Source: Vibrio sp. D404a
GTDB taxonomy: Bacteria > Pseudomonadota > Gammaproteobacteria > Enterobacterales > Vibrionaceae
DNA length: 64,000 bases
Reading direction: 5' to 3'
Assembly: GCF_030248535.1 (NCBI RefSeq)
Contig: NZ_JAHGAJ010000016.1
Location: 1-64,000, forward strand
The notes below the pieces were generated by a model, which saw nothing but the letters and a program-made list of their open reading frames with translations, made no database searches and was not told the DNA's origin. A program made the translations under genes and the position numbers. This document shows positions 19,177 to 26,555 of this stretch, one piece after another. Position 1 is the stretch's first letter. Each line of letters opens with the position of its first letter.

Positions 19177-19218
19177 GCAATAAGCGATAAGCGATAAGCG
19201 ATAAGCGATAAGCGATAA
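19177..19218. repeat. Six heptamer repeats (GCGATAA)
   Basis: One GCAATAA followed by five perfect GCGATAA units from 19184 to 19218, in the murQ/DUF2799 intergenic space. The 7-bp unit is not codon-sized. It looks like a simple-sequence tract that can vary by slippage. Confidence 0.9.
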
Positions 19219-19227
19219 GTAAAAAGT

Positions 19228-19255
19228 AAAAAGCACCGGATAGTCGGTGCTTTTT
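19228..19255. terminator. Bidirectional terminator between murQ and the lipoprotein gene
   Basis: AAAAAGCACCG (19228-19238) pairs with CGGTGCTTTTT (19245-19255), with A and T tracts suiting both converging genes. Confidence 0.9.
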
Positions 19256-19276
19256 CTCATCGCATCATACGGCTCG

Positions 19277-19627
19277 TTAGTGATCGTTTGAGAATTCATC
19301 CCAGCCGCGTTGCCACTCCATACGAAAACGCTGAGCATCTTCGGTGCCAGAACAGACACCTTCATAAACCTGACCAGAAAGACCGATCTGATAAGCATGG
19401 TTAGGGTTACAGTATTCACTGACACCTTGGTAGTAACCTTCGCTGTATGCGGCTTGATCGACAGCGCCCAGCTTGGTCATCTCAGAATAGGAACGCTGAG
19501 TATTACCTCTTACGCCATCACGGTAGCCAATCTCTTGCCAATTTCCCTCTGCTGCTAAGTCTTGCACGTTTGTCGCGCAGCCTGTCATACCTAGAGTCAA
19601 TAGCAAGGCTACGGTTACTTTCTTCAT
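19277..19627 (-). CDS. Small DUF2799-type lipoprotein
   Basis: 116 residues beginning MKKVTVALLLTLGMTGCATN: a lipoprotein signal with the lipobox Cys at position 17. The mature part has repeated G-Y-x-x-G units (IGYRDGVRGN, YSEGYYQGVSEYC) and a two-Cys pattern (SEYCNPNHAY, VCSG) typical of DUF2799. Residue 2 after the Cys is Ala, so outer-membrane sorting is expected. Function unknown. It stands alone, converging on murQ and diverging from the cstA promoter region. Confidence 0.85.
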   Translation of the reverse strand: MKKVTVALLLTLGMTGCATNVQDLAAEGNWQEIGYRDGVRGNTQRSYSEMTKLGAVDQAAYSEGYYQGVSEYCNPNHAYQIGLSGQVYEGVCSGTEDAQRFRMEWQRGWDEFSNDH

Positions 19628-19689
19628 TTGAATCCCTTATCTTCTTATTATTCATTAGGTGCTATCACTAGCCGACGTATCTCGATTCT

Positions 19690-19838
19690 CCGCTTAACCC
19701 GCTAAAATGTCCACTGCTTCCCCTAAGTCGCCGCTTAGTTCGAGACAAAACCACTTAACCTGGCACCCAACCGCTTAACAAATCTGAAAACCACTCAATC
19801 AACCACAGCGCCACTTAAATCGCTATACGACCACTAAC
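19690..19838. promoter_or_regulatory. Array of BtsR-type binding motifs upstream of cstA
   Basis: CC(A/G)CT starts at 19711, 19731, 19751, 19771, 19791, 19811 and 19831, exactly 20 bp apart, with further copies at 19690 and 19699. The best copies, ACCACTTA (19750), ACCGCTTA (19770) and ACCACTCA (19790), match the published E. coli BtsR/YehT half-site ACC(G/A)CT(C/T)A perfectly. E. coli has two half-sites 21 bp apart before btsT, also a CstA-family gene. The array ends about 80 bp before cstA; a possible -10, TATTAT, lies at 19873-19878 without a good -35, as expected for an activated promoter. Sequence between the motifs is not repeated. Confidence 0.85.
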
Positions 19839-19917
19839 GTCTTAAGCACAAGCTTCTCGCCAACTGCTCGCTTATTATCCACCCTGACTTAATTAATACA
19901 TTCAGGGATAACAGATT

Positions 19918-21405
19918 ATGATGTGGTTTCTAACCTGTGTTGCGGCACTCATCGGCGGTTACTTTCTTTATGGCACTTTCATTGAGAAGGTGTTCGGCAT
20001 AAACGAAAAACGCCAAACTCCGGCTCATACAAAACAAGATGGTGTGGATTACGTTCCAATGTCGACACCAAAGGTTTACCTTGTGCAACTGCTTAACATT
20101 GCAGGTGTTGGTCCAATCTTCGGCCCTATCATGGGTGCCTTATACGGCCCAGCAGCAATGCTTTGGATTGTGCTCGGTTGTATCTTCGCAGGTGCCGTAC
20201 ACGACTACTTCTCAGGTATGTTATCTATCCGTAATGGCGGAGCTTCGGTTCCTACCATCACTGGACGTTACCTAGGCAATGGCGCAAAACACTTTATGAA
20301 CATCTTTGCCATTGTTCTACTGCTTCTAGTTGGTGTGGTATTCGTATCAGCTCCAGCAGGCATGATCACGAACCTAGTAAACGACCAAACTGACTTCGCG
20401 ATGTCTGCAACAACGATGGTTGTGGTTATCTTCGCTTACTACATCATCGCAACAATTGTCCCTGTTGATAAAATCATTGGTCGCTTCTACCCACTGTTCG
20501 GCGCACTGCTTATCTTTATGTCTGTTGGCCTAATCACAGCAATTGGCTTCTCAGATGAGCACCAAATCATGGGTGGCTTTGAGATCAGCGACATGTTCAC
20601 TAACATGAACCCGAATGATTTACCACTATGGCCTGCTCTATTCATCACTATCGCTTGTGGTGCAATCTCTGGCTTCCACGCAACTCAATCACCACTGATG
20701 GCGCGTTGTATGGAAAACGAGAAGAACGGTCGCTTCGTCTTCTACGGTGCAATGATTGGTGAAGGCATCATCGCTCTAATCTGGTGTGCACTTGCACTAT
20801 CATTCTTCGGTTCAGTTGAATCTCTATCTGAAGCAGTCGCAAACGGCGGTCCAGGTAACGTGGTATACAGCGCTTCATTCGGCCTACTGGGTGTATTCGG
20901 CGGTATCCTTGCTTTCCTAGGCGTGGTTATCCTACCAATCACTTCTGGTGACACAGCATTCCGCTCAAGCCGTCTAATCCTTGCTGAATACTTCAACATG
21001 GAACAGAAGACACTGCGTAACCGCCTATTGATGGCTCTACCACTATTCGTTATCGGTGGCATCCTGACTCAAGTAGACTTCGGCATCATCTGGCGCTACT
21101 TCGGTTTCGCTAACCAATCAACAGCAGTAATGATGCTGTGGACAGCTTCTGCTTACCTACTACGTCACAACAAACTGCACTGGGTAACGACGGTTCCAGC
21201 TATCTTCATGACGTCTGTGTGTATCACATTCATCCTGAACAACAGCCAACTGGGCTTCGGCTTACCAATGCAAATCTCAACTATCGTTGGTGTGATTAGT
21301 GCACTAGGTGTTGCAGCTTACGTGATTAAGATTTCTAAAGGCAAAGGCGAAACTGACCTTGCTGATGAAGATAAAGAAGCAAAAGGCGTGACTAAAACAG
21401 CCTAG
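19918..21405 (+). CDS. cstA: CstA-family transporter, probable pyruvate uptake protein
   Basis: 495 residues, shorter than the roughly 700 of E. coli CstA and BtsT but sharing the CstA fold: many membrane helices, GPIFGPIMGALYGP, the HDYFSGM motif near residue 95, SGFHATQSPLMARCMENE and TSGDTAFRSSRL. The family takes up peptides or pyruvate. Next to BtsS/BtsR and behind BtsR-type motifs, high-affinity pyruvate uptake is the likely role; the V. campbellii homologue is described as BtsU. Codon use is that of a strongly expressed gene. Confidence 0.88.
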   Translation: MMWFLTCVAALIGGYFLYGTFIEKVFGINEKRQTPAHTKQDGVDYVPMSTPKVYLVQLLNIAGVGPIFGPIMGALYGPAAMLWIVLGCIFAGAVHDYFSGMLSIRNGGASVPTITGRYLGNGAKHFMNIFAIVLLLLVGVVFVSAPAGMITNLVNDQTDFAMSATTMVVVIFAYYIIATIVPVDKIIGRFYPLFGALLIFMSVGLITAIGFSDEHQIMGGFEISDMFTNMNPNDLPLWPALFITIACGAISGFHATQSPLMARCMENEKNGRFVFYGAMIGEGIIALIWCALALSFFGSVESLSEAVANGGPGNVVYSASFGLLGVFGGILAFLGVVILPITSGDTAFRSSRLILAEYFNMEQKTLRNRLLMALPLFVIGGILTQVDFGIIWRYFGFANQSTAVMMLWTASAYLLRHNKLHWVTTVPAIFMTSVCITFILNNSQLGFGLPMQISTIVGVISALGVAAYVIKISKGKGETDLADEDKEAKGVTKTA

Positions 21406-21463
21406 CTTATCGGGTGCAAATCCCTTCGCTTGCTCCACCTTAAATTAAGGTTGGAAACTCTAC

Positions 21464-21488
21464 AAAGCCCATCCTAGTGATGGGCTTT
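21464..21488 (+). terminator. Hairpin after cstA
   Basis: AAAGCCCATC pairs with GATGGGCTTT across a 5-nt loop, but the T-run is only three bases, so termination may be partial and btsS may be read from cstA as well as from its own promoter. Confidence 0.6.
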
Positions 21489-21597
21489 GCGTTATAAGGC
21501 GAAAGCCCTTTACACTATAACCATAACCGATGCTGCATTGATGACAGAGTCAATCAGCGCCTCACATCTCCGGTGCAGATACCTCAATAGTGGATAT

Positions 21598-23268
21598 ATG
21601 GAACTGATTCTCTCGCTACTTCAACAAACCTGTGTCTATTTAGTGCTGGCTTATATGATCAGTAAGACCCCTTTGATCTTGCCACTGTTGAGTATCTCAT
21701 CTCGACTGAGCCACAAAGTCAGCTGTTATATTCTGTTCTCACTGTTTTGCATCATGGGTACCTACTTCGGCTTGCAGATCAACGATGCGATCGCTAACAC
21801 CAGAGCGATGGGCGCAGTAATGGGTGGCTTGTTTGGAGGCCCAGTCGTGGGCTTTGCTGTCGGTTTTACAGGTGGTATCCATCGCTACACCTTAGGTGGA
21901 TTCACCGACTTAGCGTGCGCCATATCGACCACAGCTGAGGGCTTGATTGGTGGCCTGCTGCACGTCTATTTGGTGCGTAAGAACAAAGCGAGTCAGCTGT
22001 TCAATCCGATGGTGGTGTTTTCCGTGACCCTGTTTGCTGAAATCATTCAGATGCTGATCCTGTTGGCGGTCGCTAAACCATTTGCCCAAGCCTATGCACT
22101 GGTGTCCGACATTGCAGCGCCAATGATCATTGCAAACTCAGTCGGTGCTGCGCTGTTCATGAGCATCATCCAAGATAGAAAAACCATCTTTGAAAAATAC
22201 TCTGCGACCTTTTCGCGCCGCGCACTGACCATTGCCGAGCGTTCGGTTGGTATTCTTCATGGCGGCTTTAACTCAGACAACGCACAAAAGATTGTTCGTA
22301 TTATTTATGAAGAGACCAACGTTGGCGCAGTGGCAATTACCGATAGAGAGAAGATTCTCGCGTTTGTTGGTATTGGCGATGAGCACCATATCCCTAATAC
22401 TCCGATCTCGTCTCAAAGCACTTTAACGGCGATGGATAAGAACGACATCATCTACTTAGATGGCAAAGAGAACCCATATCAGTGCTCTCTCTCAGCAGAT
22501 TGTAAGTTAGGTTCTGCTTTGATTATCCCACTGCGTGCGGGGAACGAGGTTGTCGGAACCATCAAGCTCTACGAACCGAAGCTTAAACTCTTTTCGACCA
22601 TCAATATGTCGATGGGTGAAGGTATCGCCCAGCTGCTATCGAGCCAGATTCTGTTTAGCAACTATCAACAACAGCAAACCTTGCTGACACAGGCTGAAAT
22701 TAAACTACTGCATGCGCAAGTCAATCCACATTTCTTGTTTAATGCCTTGAACACCATCAGTGCGGTGACAAGGCGTGAACCAAACAAAGCGCGAGAGCTT
22801 ATCCAGCACTTATCGCACTTCTTTAGAAGTAATCTTAAACAGAACATCAACACCGTTAAGCTCAAGGACGAGCTGGCGCACGTGAATGCCTACCTCACTA
22901 TCGAGAAGGCGCGATTTACCGACCGCTTAGAGATCGAGTGGGATATTGATCCGCAACTCTATGAAATGGAGCTGCCAAGCTTTACCTTGCAGCCATTGGT
23001 GGAGAACGCCATCAAACACGGCATCTCTAATCTACTCGAAGGCGGTCAGGTTAAAATTTACAGCGAGCGATACCAAGACGGCTATCGAATCACTGTTGAA
23101 GATAATGCAGGCAGTTATCAGGAGCCAAGCAGCGATCATGTTGGACTAGGCATGGAGATTGTGAACAAGCGCCTAACCAATTTCTTTGGACAAGACTCAT
23201 CTCTAAAAATAGAATCTCAACCACAGCAATTTACGCGCATGAGCTTTATCATTCCAAAGGCTCTGTAA
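21598..23268 (+). CDS. btsS: BtsS-type sensor histidine kinase (LytS family)
   Basis: The preferred start MELILSLLQQTCVYLV gives 556 residues (E. coli BtsS 561); the frame is open 111 bp further upstream but lacks homology there. A 5TM-LYT sensor fills residues 1-190 with MSKTPL, IMGTYFGLQIND and AVMGGLFGGPVVGF almost as in BtsS. A GAF domain follows (about 215-350), then the kinase core with HAQVNPHFLFNALNTISAV (phospho-His about 378) and an ATPase domain with LVENAIKHG. E. coli BtsS senses external pyruvate with high affinity. The partner btsR follows after 68 bp. Confidence 0.93.
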   Translation: MELILSLLQQTCVYLVLAYMISKTPLILPLLSISSRLSHKVSCYILFSLFCIMGTYFGLQINDAIANTRAMGAVMGGLFGGPVVGFAVGFTGGIHRYTLGGFTDLACAISTTAEGLIGGLLHVYLVRKNKASQLFNPMVVFSVTLFAEIIQMLILLAVAKPFAQAYALVSDIAAPMIIANSVGAALFMSIIQDRKTIFEKYSATFSRRALTIAERSVGILHGGFNSDNAQKIVRIIYEETNVGAVAITDREKILAFVGIGDEHHIPNTPISSQSTLTAMDKNDIIYLDGKENPYQCSLSADCKLGSALIIPLRAGNEVVGTIKLYEPKLKLFSTINMSMGEGIAQLLSSQILFSNYQQQQTLLTQAEIKLLHAQVNPHFLFNALNTISAVTRREPNKARELIQHLSHFFRSNLKQNINTVKLKDELAHVNAYLTIEKARFTDRLEIEWDIDPQLYEMELPSFTLQPLVENAIKHGISNLLEGGQVKIYSERYQDGYRITVEDNAGSYQEPSSDHVGLGMEIVNKRLTNFFGQDSSLKIESQPQQFTRMSFIIPKAL

Positions 23269-23336
23269 CGCGCGATTCAACATAACAGCGTATACTGAAA
23301 ACAGACTTCACAGGCGTATGGGATTAAGGTAATTGG

Positions 23337-24068
23337 ATGTTAAAGGCATTAGTAGTAGATGACGAGCTGTTTGCTCGCGAAGAGCTGATTGAGCTACTCA
23401 CCGAAACAGGAAAAGTGGACGTGATAGGCCAAGCCAGCAATGCCATCGAAGGACTAAAGCAGATCAATCACCTAAAGCCAGACGTCGTCTATTTAGATAT
23501 TCAAATGCCGCAGATCACCGGTATTGAACTGCTGAGTATGCTTGATCCTGAGAATATGCCTTACGTGGTGTTTGTCACCGCGTATGACCAATATGCGATT
23601 CAAGCCTTTGAAGACAACGCCTTTGATTACCTTCTCAAACCGGTTGAACCATGCAGACTAAACAAGAGTGTCTCGCGCCTCTGTAAGGTGATTAAGCAGA
23701 GCCTACAAACACCAGAGCAAGACATCAATGCCATTGCGCCATCTCATCTTGAGCAGATCCCATGTATCGGTCACAACCGCATTGTGATCATGGCAAGCCA
23801 AACGGTCGAGTGTGCTTACTCTGATCTCAGTGGTGTGCATGTCCGCAGCGCTTCGCAAACCGCCTCTTCTCAATTGACGCTCAAAGTACTGGAAGAGAAA
23901 ACCGATCTGATCCGCTGTCATCGCCAGTATTTGATCAATATAAAAGCGATCCAAGAGATCAAGTTACTAGAGAATGGACTGGCAGAGATCATCACCCTCA
24001 CCGGCTTTGAAGTCCCTGTTAGCCGCCGTTATCTGAAAACGCTCAAAGAGCAACTTGGTATTCAATAA
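23337..24068 (+). CDS. btsR: BtsR-type LytTR response regulator
   Basis: 243 residues. The receiver domain (1-120) has the acidic pair in VVDDE, the phospho-acceptor D54 in VVYLDIQMPQ, and the FDYLLKPVEP switch region. The LytTR DNA-binding domain (about 140-240) has IPCIGHNRI, LIRCHRQYLIN and VPVSRRYLKTLKEQLG, closely like E. coli BtsR. The likely target is the motif array before cstA. The start is probably non-standard: the frame opens with ATG at 23337 after a TAATTGG stretch with a weak ribosome site. Confidence 0.94.
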   Translation: MLKALVVDDELFAREELIELLTETGKVDVIGQASNAIEGLKQINHLKPDVVYLDIQMPQITGIELLSMLDPENMPYVVFVTAYDQYAIQAFEDNAFDYLLKPVEPCRLNKSVSRLCKVIKQSLQTPEQDINAIAPSHLEQIPCIGHNRIVIMASQTVECAYSDLSGVHVRSASQTASSQLTLKVLEEKTDLIRCHRQYLINIKAIQEIKLLENGLAEIITLTGFEVPVSRRYLKTLKEQLGIQ

Positions 24069-24121
24069 CTCTTCGCTAATACACTCATAACTCCTCACGC
24101 GAGCAACAATTAGCACGATCA

Positions 24122-24151
24122 AAAAAGCCAACGTATCAACGTTGGCTTTTT
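24122..24151. terminator. Bidirectional terminator between btsR and ispH
   Basis: AAAAAGCCAACGT pairs with ACGTTGGCTTTTT across a 4-nt loop, with A and T tracts for both converging genes. Confidence 0.93.
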
Positions 24152-24189
24152 AGTATCTGCGAATCGCAGGTGTCACTCATCGATAAAGA

Positions 24190-25134
24190 CTAGTCGACTT
24201 GTTTAATCTGCAGCTCTTTTGGTACCTCGAAGAACATGTTCTCTTCGCGGCCTTGGATCTCTTCAATGCCATCAGCACCCAATTCACGGATACGATCTAG
24301 GATCTGATTCACCAGCTCTTCTGGCGCAGAAGCACCTGCCGTCACGCCGATTTTCTTCTTACCTTCAACCCACTCTGGTTGAATGTCTTCTGGGCAATCT
24401 GTTAGGTAACCCGGAGTGCCAAGCTTTTCAGCCAGTTCCTTTAAGCGTGTTGAGTTCGATGAGTTCTTAGAACCAACCACAATCACCACATCAACGTCGT
24501 TCGCCATATCACGCACTGCATCTTGACGGTTTTGCGTTGCGTAGCAGATATCATCTTTACGCGGGCCTTGGATCTCTGGGAACACTCGGCGCAGCTCTTC
24601 AATCACATCCGCAGTCTCATCAACCGACAGTGTTGTTTGGCTTACGTAGTGAAGGTTGCTTGGATCTTTCACCACCAGCTTTGACACATCTTCTGGCTTC
24701 TCAACCAAGTACATGCCGCCAGTATCACTCGCATATTGGCCCATGGTGCCTTCTACTTCGGGGTGACCTGCGTGACCAATCAAGACCACTTCCATATTTT
24801 TACGGCTCGCACGAGCCACTTCCATATGTACTTTAGTCACCAAAGGACAAGTCGCATCAAAAACCGTTAGGTCGCGCTCTTTGGCTTCTTTACGAACCGC
24901 TTGAGAGACGCCGTGAGCAGAAAAGATAACAATGTTATCGTCTGGAACTTCATGAAGCTCTTCCACGAAAATCGCGCCACGCTGCTTCAAACCTTCAACA
25001 ACAAAACGGTTATGCACCACTTCATGGCGAACATAAATCGGCGGTTGATACATTTCTAGAGCGCGTTCTACGATACTGATCGCTCGATCAACACCGGCAC
25101 AAAAACCACGCGGGTTAGCTAACATTATTTTCAT
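24190..25134 (-). CDS. ispH: 4-hydroxy-3-methylbut-2-enyl diphosphate reductase
   Basis: 314 residues (E. coli 316). The last enzyme of the MEP isoprenoid pathway, giving IPP and DMAPP. The three cluster cysteines are visible: C12 in [10 protein letters not shown], one in FDATCPLV (about 96) and one in [10 protein letters not shown] (about 197). [12 protein letters not shown] is the substrate loop. It is the last gene of the minus-strand series lspA-fkpB-ispH, as in E. coli, 142 bp after fkpB. Confidence 0.97.
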   Translation of the reverse strand: MKIMLANPRGFCAGVDRAISIVERALEMYQPPIYVRHEVVHNRFVVEGLKQRGAIFVEELHEVPDDNIVIFSAHGVSQAVRKEAKERDLTVFDATCPLVTKVHMEVARASRKNMEVVLIGHAGHPEVEGTMGQYASDTGGMYLVEKPEDVSKLVVKDPSNLHYVSQTTLSVDETADVIEELRRVFPEIQGPRKDDICYATQNRQDAVRDMANDVDVVIVVGSKNSSNSTRLKELAEKLGTPGYLTDCPEDIQPEWVEGKKKIGVTAGASAPEELVNQILDRIRELGADGIEEIQGREENMFFEVPKELQIKQVD

Positions 25135-25276
25135 TTTATTGCTCAGTTCTTTTATTGCGAATCGCTTTCAGCGCGACCAAGATCATTTCTACAGTTCGCG
25201 TTCAGCGAAGCGGGCATTCTACAGTGAAGCGCAAAGACAGTGAAGTATCGAATTGTTGGCAAAGATGAATCGCCGC

Positions 25277-25708
25277 TTATTCCACTTCCAAGATATTCAC
25301 ATCAAACGTCACGTCTTGACCTGCCAGTGGGTGATTGAAGTCCACAGTAACAGAGTCGCCAGCAATGTCGGTAATGATGCCCGGAATTTCCATACCATCA
25401 CGACCAGAAAAAGCCATGATAGTGCCTACTTCAATCTCAGTATCGCCAGCAAAACGTGCGCGATCCATATGATGAACATTATCTGGGTTTGGCAAACCGA
25501 ATGCATCTTCGGCTTTCAGGTCAATCGACTTTTGCGTACCAGCTTCAAGGCCAAGCAGGCACTGCTCAAAGTTCTCACTCAGGCTGCCATCACCCATAAC
25601 GAATTTTGCTGGTTTGCCCATGTTCTCGGTGCTATCAGCAACAGAACCGTCTTTCATCTTAATCGTAAAATGAAGCGTTACTGCGGAGTCATTCTTAATT
25701 GCGGTCAC
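25277..25708 (-). CDS. fkpB: FKBP-type peptidyl-prolyl isomerase
   Basis: 143 residues (E. coli SlpA/FkpB 149). A cytoplasmic prolyl isomerase with an inserted chaperone flap. The FKBP core is split: DGSVADSTENMGKPAKFVMGDG at the N-terminus, EQCLLGLEAG, then the flap (about 70-120) and the closing strand VDFNHPLAGQDVTFDV. It lies between lspA and ispH, the E. coli order. A hairpin upstream (25759-25792) suggests it also has its own promoter. Confidence 0.94.
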   Translation of the reverse strand: MTAIKNDSAVTLHFTIKMKDGSVADSTENMGKPAKFVMGDGSLSENFEQCLLGLEAGTQKSIDLKAEDAFGLPNPDNVHHMDRARFAGDTEIEVGTIMAFSGRDGMEIPGIITDIAGDSVTVDFNHPLAGQDVTFDVNILEVE

Positions 25709-25758
25709 GTTACTATCCTTGGGTTATATCAATTATTATTTTCCTCACAGAGGATAAA

Positions 25759-25792
25759 CAAAAAGCGCCGCCGGAATCAACCGACAGCGCTT
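25759..25792 (-). terminator. Terminator-like hairpin after lspA
   Basis: On the minus strand AAGCGC and GCGCTT form the outer stem with an inner CGG/CCG stem, followed by TTTTTG. The stem is interrupted, so partial termination between lspA and fkpB is likely. Confidence 0.6.
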
Positions 25793-25834
25793 AGGGCTAT
25801 TACAATCTGTGAGTCATTAAGTGACTTGTAGAGC

Positions 25835-26335
25835 CTATTTGCTCTCATCTTTTTTGCGGAAACCATCGAGAATGATCATCGCAGCGCCGATACAGATACC
25901 CATATCCGCTAAGTTGAATGCAGGCCAGTGGTATGTACCCCAGTAGAAGTCTAAGTAATCGACAACAAAACCGTGTACCACGCGATCGAATACATTACCT
26001 ACCGCACCACCTATGATGATCGCATAAGCGATGTTGTTCCACTTCTCGCTTGCTGGCAGTTTGCTCATCCAGTACGTCAGCATACCAGTGACCACAAACG
26101 CAATCCCGGTGAACAACCAACGCTGCCAACCACCTTGATCACTCAAGAAGCTGAAAGCCGCACCATAGTTATGAACGTACAAGAAGTTAAAGAATGGCAG
26201 TACCTCAATGCGGTTTGCCCAACCGTAACCCATGTTGTCCATCACAAACAACTTGATGCCAATGTCCGCAAGAAAGACCAATAAAGCCAGCCATAACCAA
26301 CGTACGCCTGACTGCTTTAGTGAAAAATCACTCAT
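25835..26335 (-). CDS. lspA: Lipoprotein signal peptidase (signal peptidase II)
   Basis: 166 residues with four membrane helices. It cleaves prolipoprotein signal peptides in the inner membrane. The catalytic aspartates lie in [14 protein letters not shown] and [24 protein letters not shown] is also conserved. It completes lipoprotein maturation started by Lgt, whose gene lies at 37 kb. A terminator separates it from ileS. Confidence 0.96.
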   Translation of the reverse strand: MSDFSLKQSGVRWLWLALLVFLADIGIKLFVMDNMGYGWANRIEVLPFFNFLYVHNYGAAFSFLSDQGGWQRWLFTGIAFVVTGMLTYWMSKLPASEKWNNIAYAIIIGGAVGNVFDRVVHGFVVDYLDFYWGTYHWPAFNLADMGICIGAAMIILDGFRKKDESK

Positions 26336-26488
26336 GCTTATTCCTATAAATCTATGAACTTCACTATTCTATACAGCAAGATACGCACATGAAAGGGCAA
26401 GATGAAGACCTCTTCACCATCTGCAATCATGTTGCGCGTCACTGCATAAAAATGACAAGCCGCGATGCTCGAGTATTTTATCTCAGTT

Positions 26489-26514
26489 AAAAATAACCCC
26501 AGTAGATACTGGGG
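26489..26514 (-). terminator. ileS terminator
   Basis: CCCCAGTA and TACTGGGG form an 8-bp stem with a tight loop; on the minus strand it is followed by TTATTTTT. It lies between ileS and lspA, which are co-transcribed in E. coli. Confidence 0.8.
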
Positions 26515-26555
26515 CTATAATATTTCAATAAAGTTCCGAGAACTCTTGCTCTAAG

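Noticed and set aside
19153..19425. 90-residue frame with YRLSLIAYRLSLIA
   Set aside because: The repeat is only the translation of the GCGATAA tract, and the rest overlaps the lipoprotein gene in another frame.
19690..19838. CRISPR array
   Set aside because: Only about 8-9 bp recur per 20-bp period; there are no long identical repeats, no proper spacers and no cas genes. The motif fits BtsR sites instead.
25253..25831. 192-residue plus-strand frame opposite fkpB
   Set aside because: It is antisense to a well-identified gene, has no homology or ribosome site, and arises from codon bias of the real frame.
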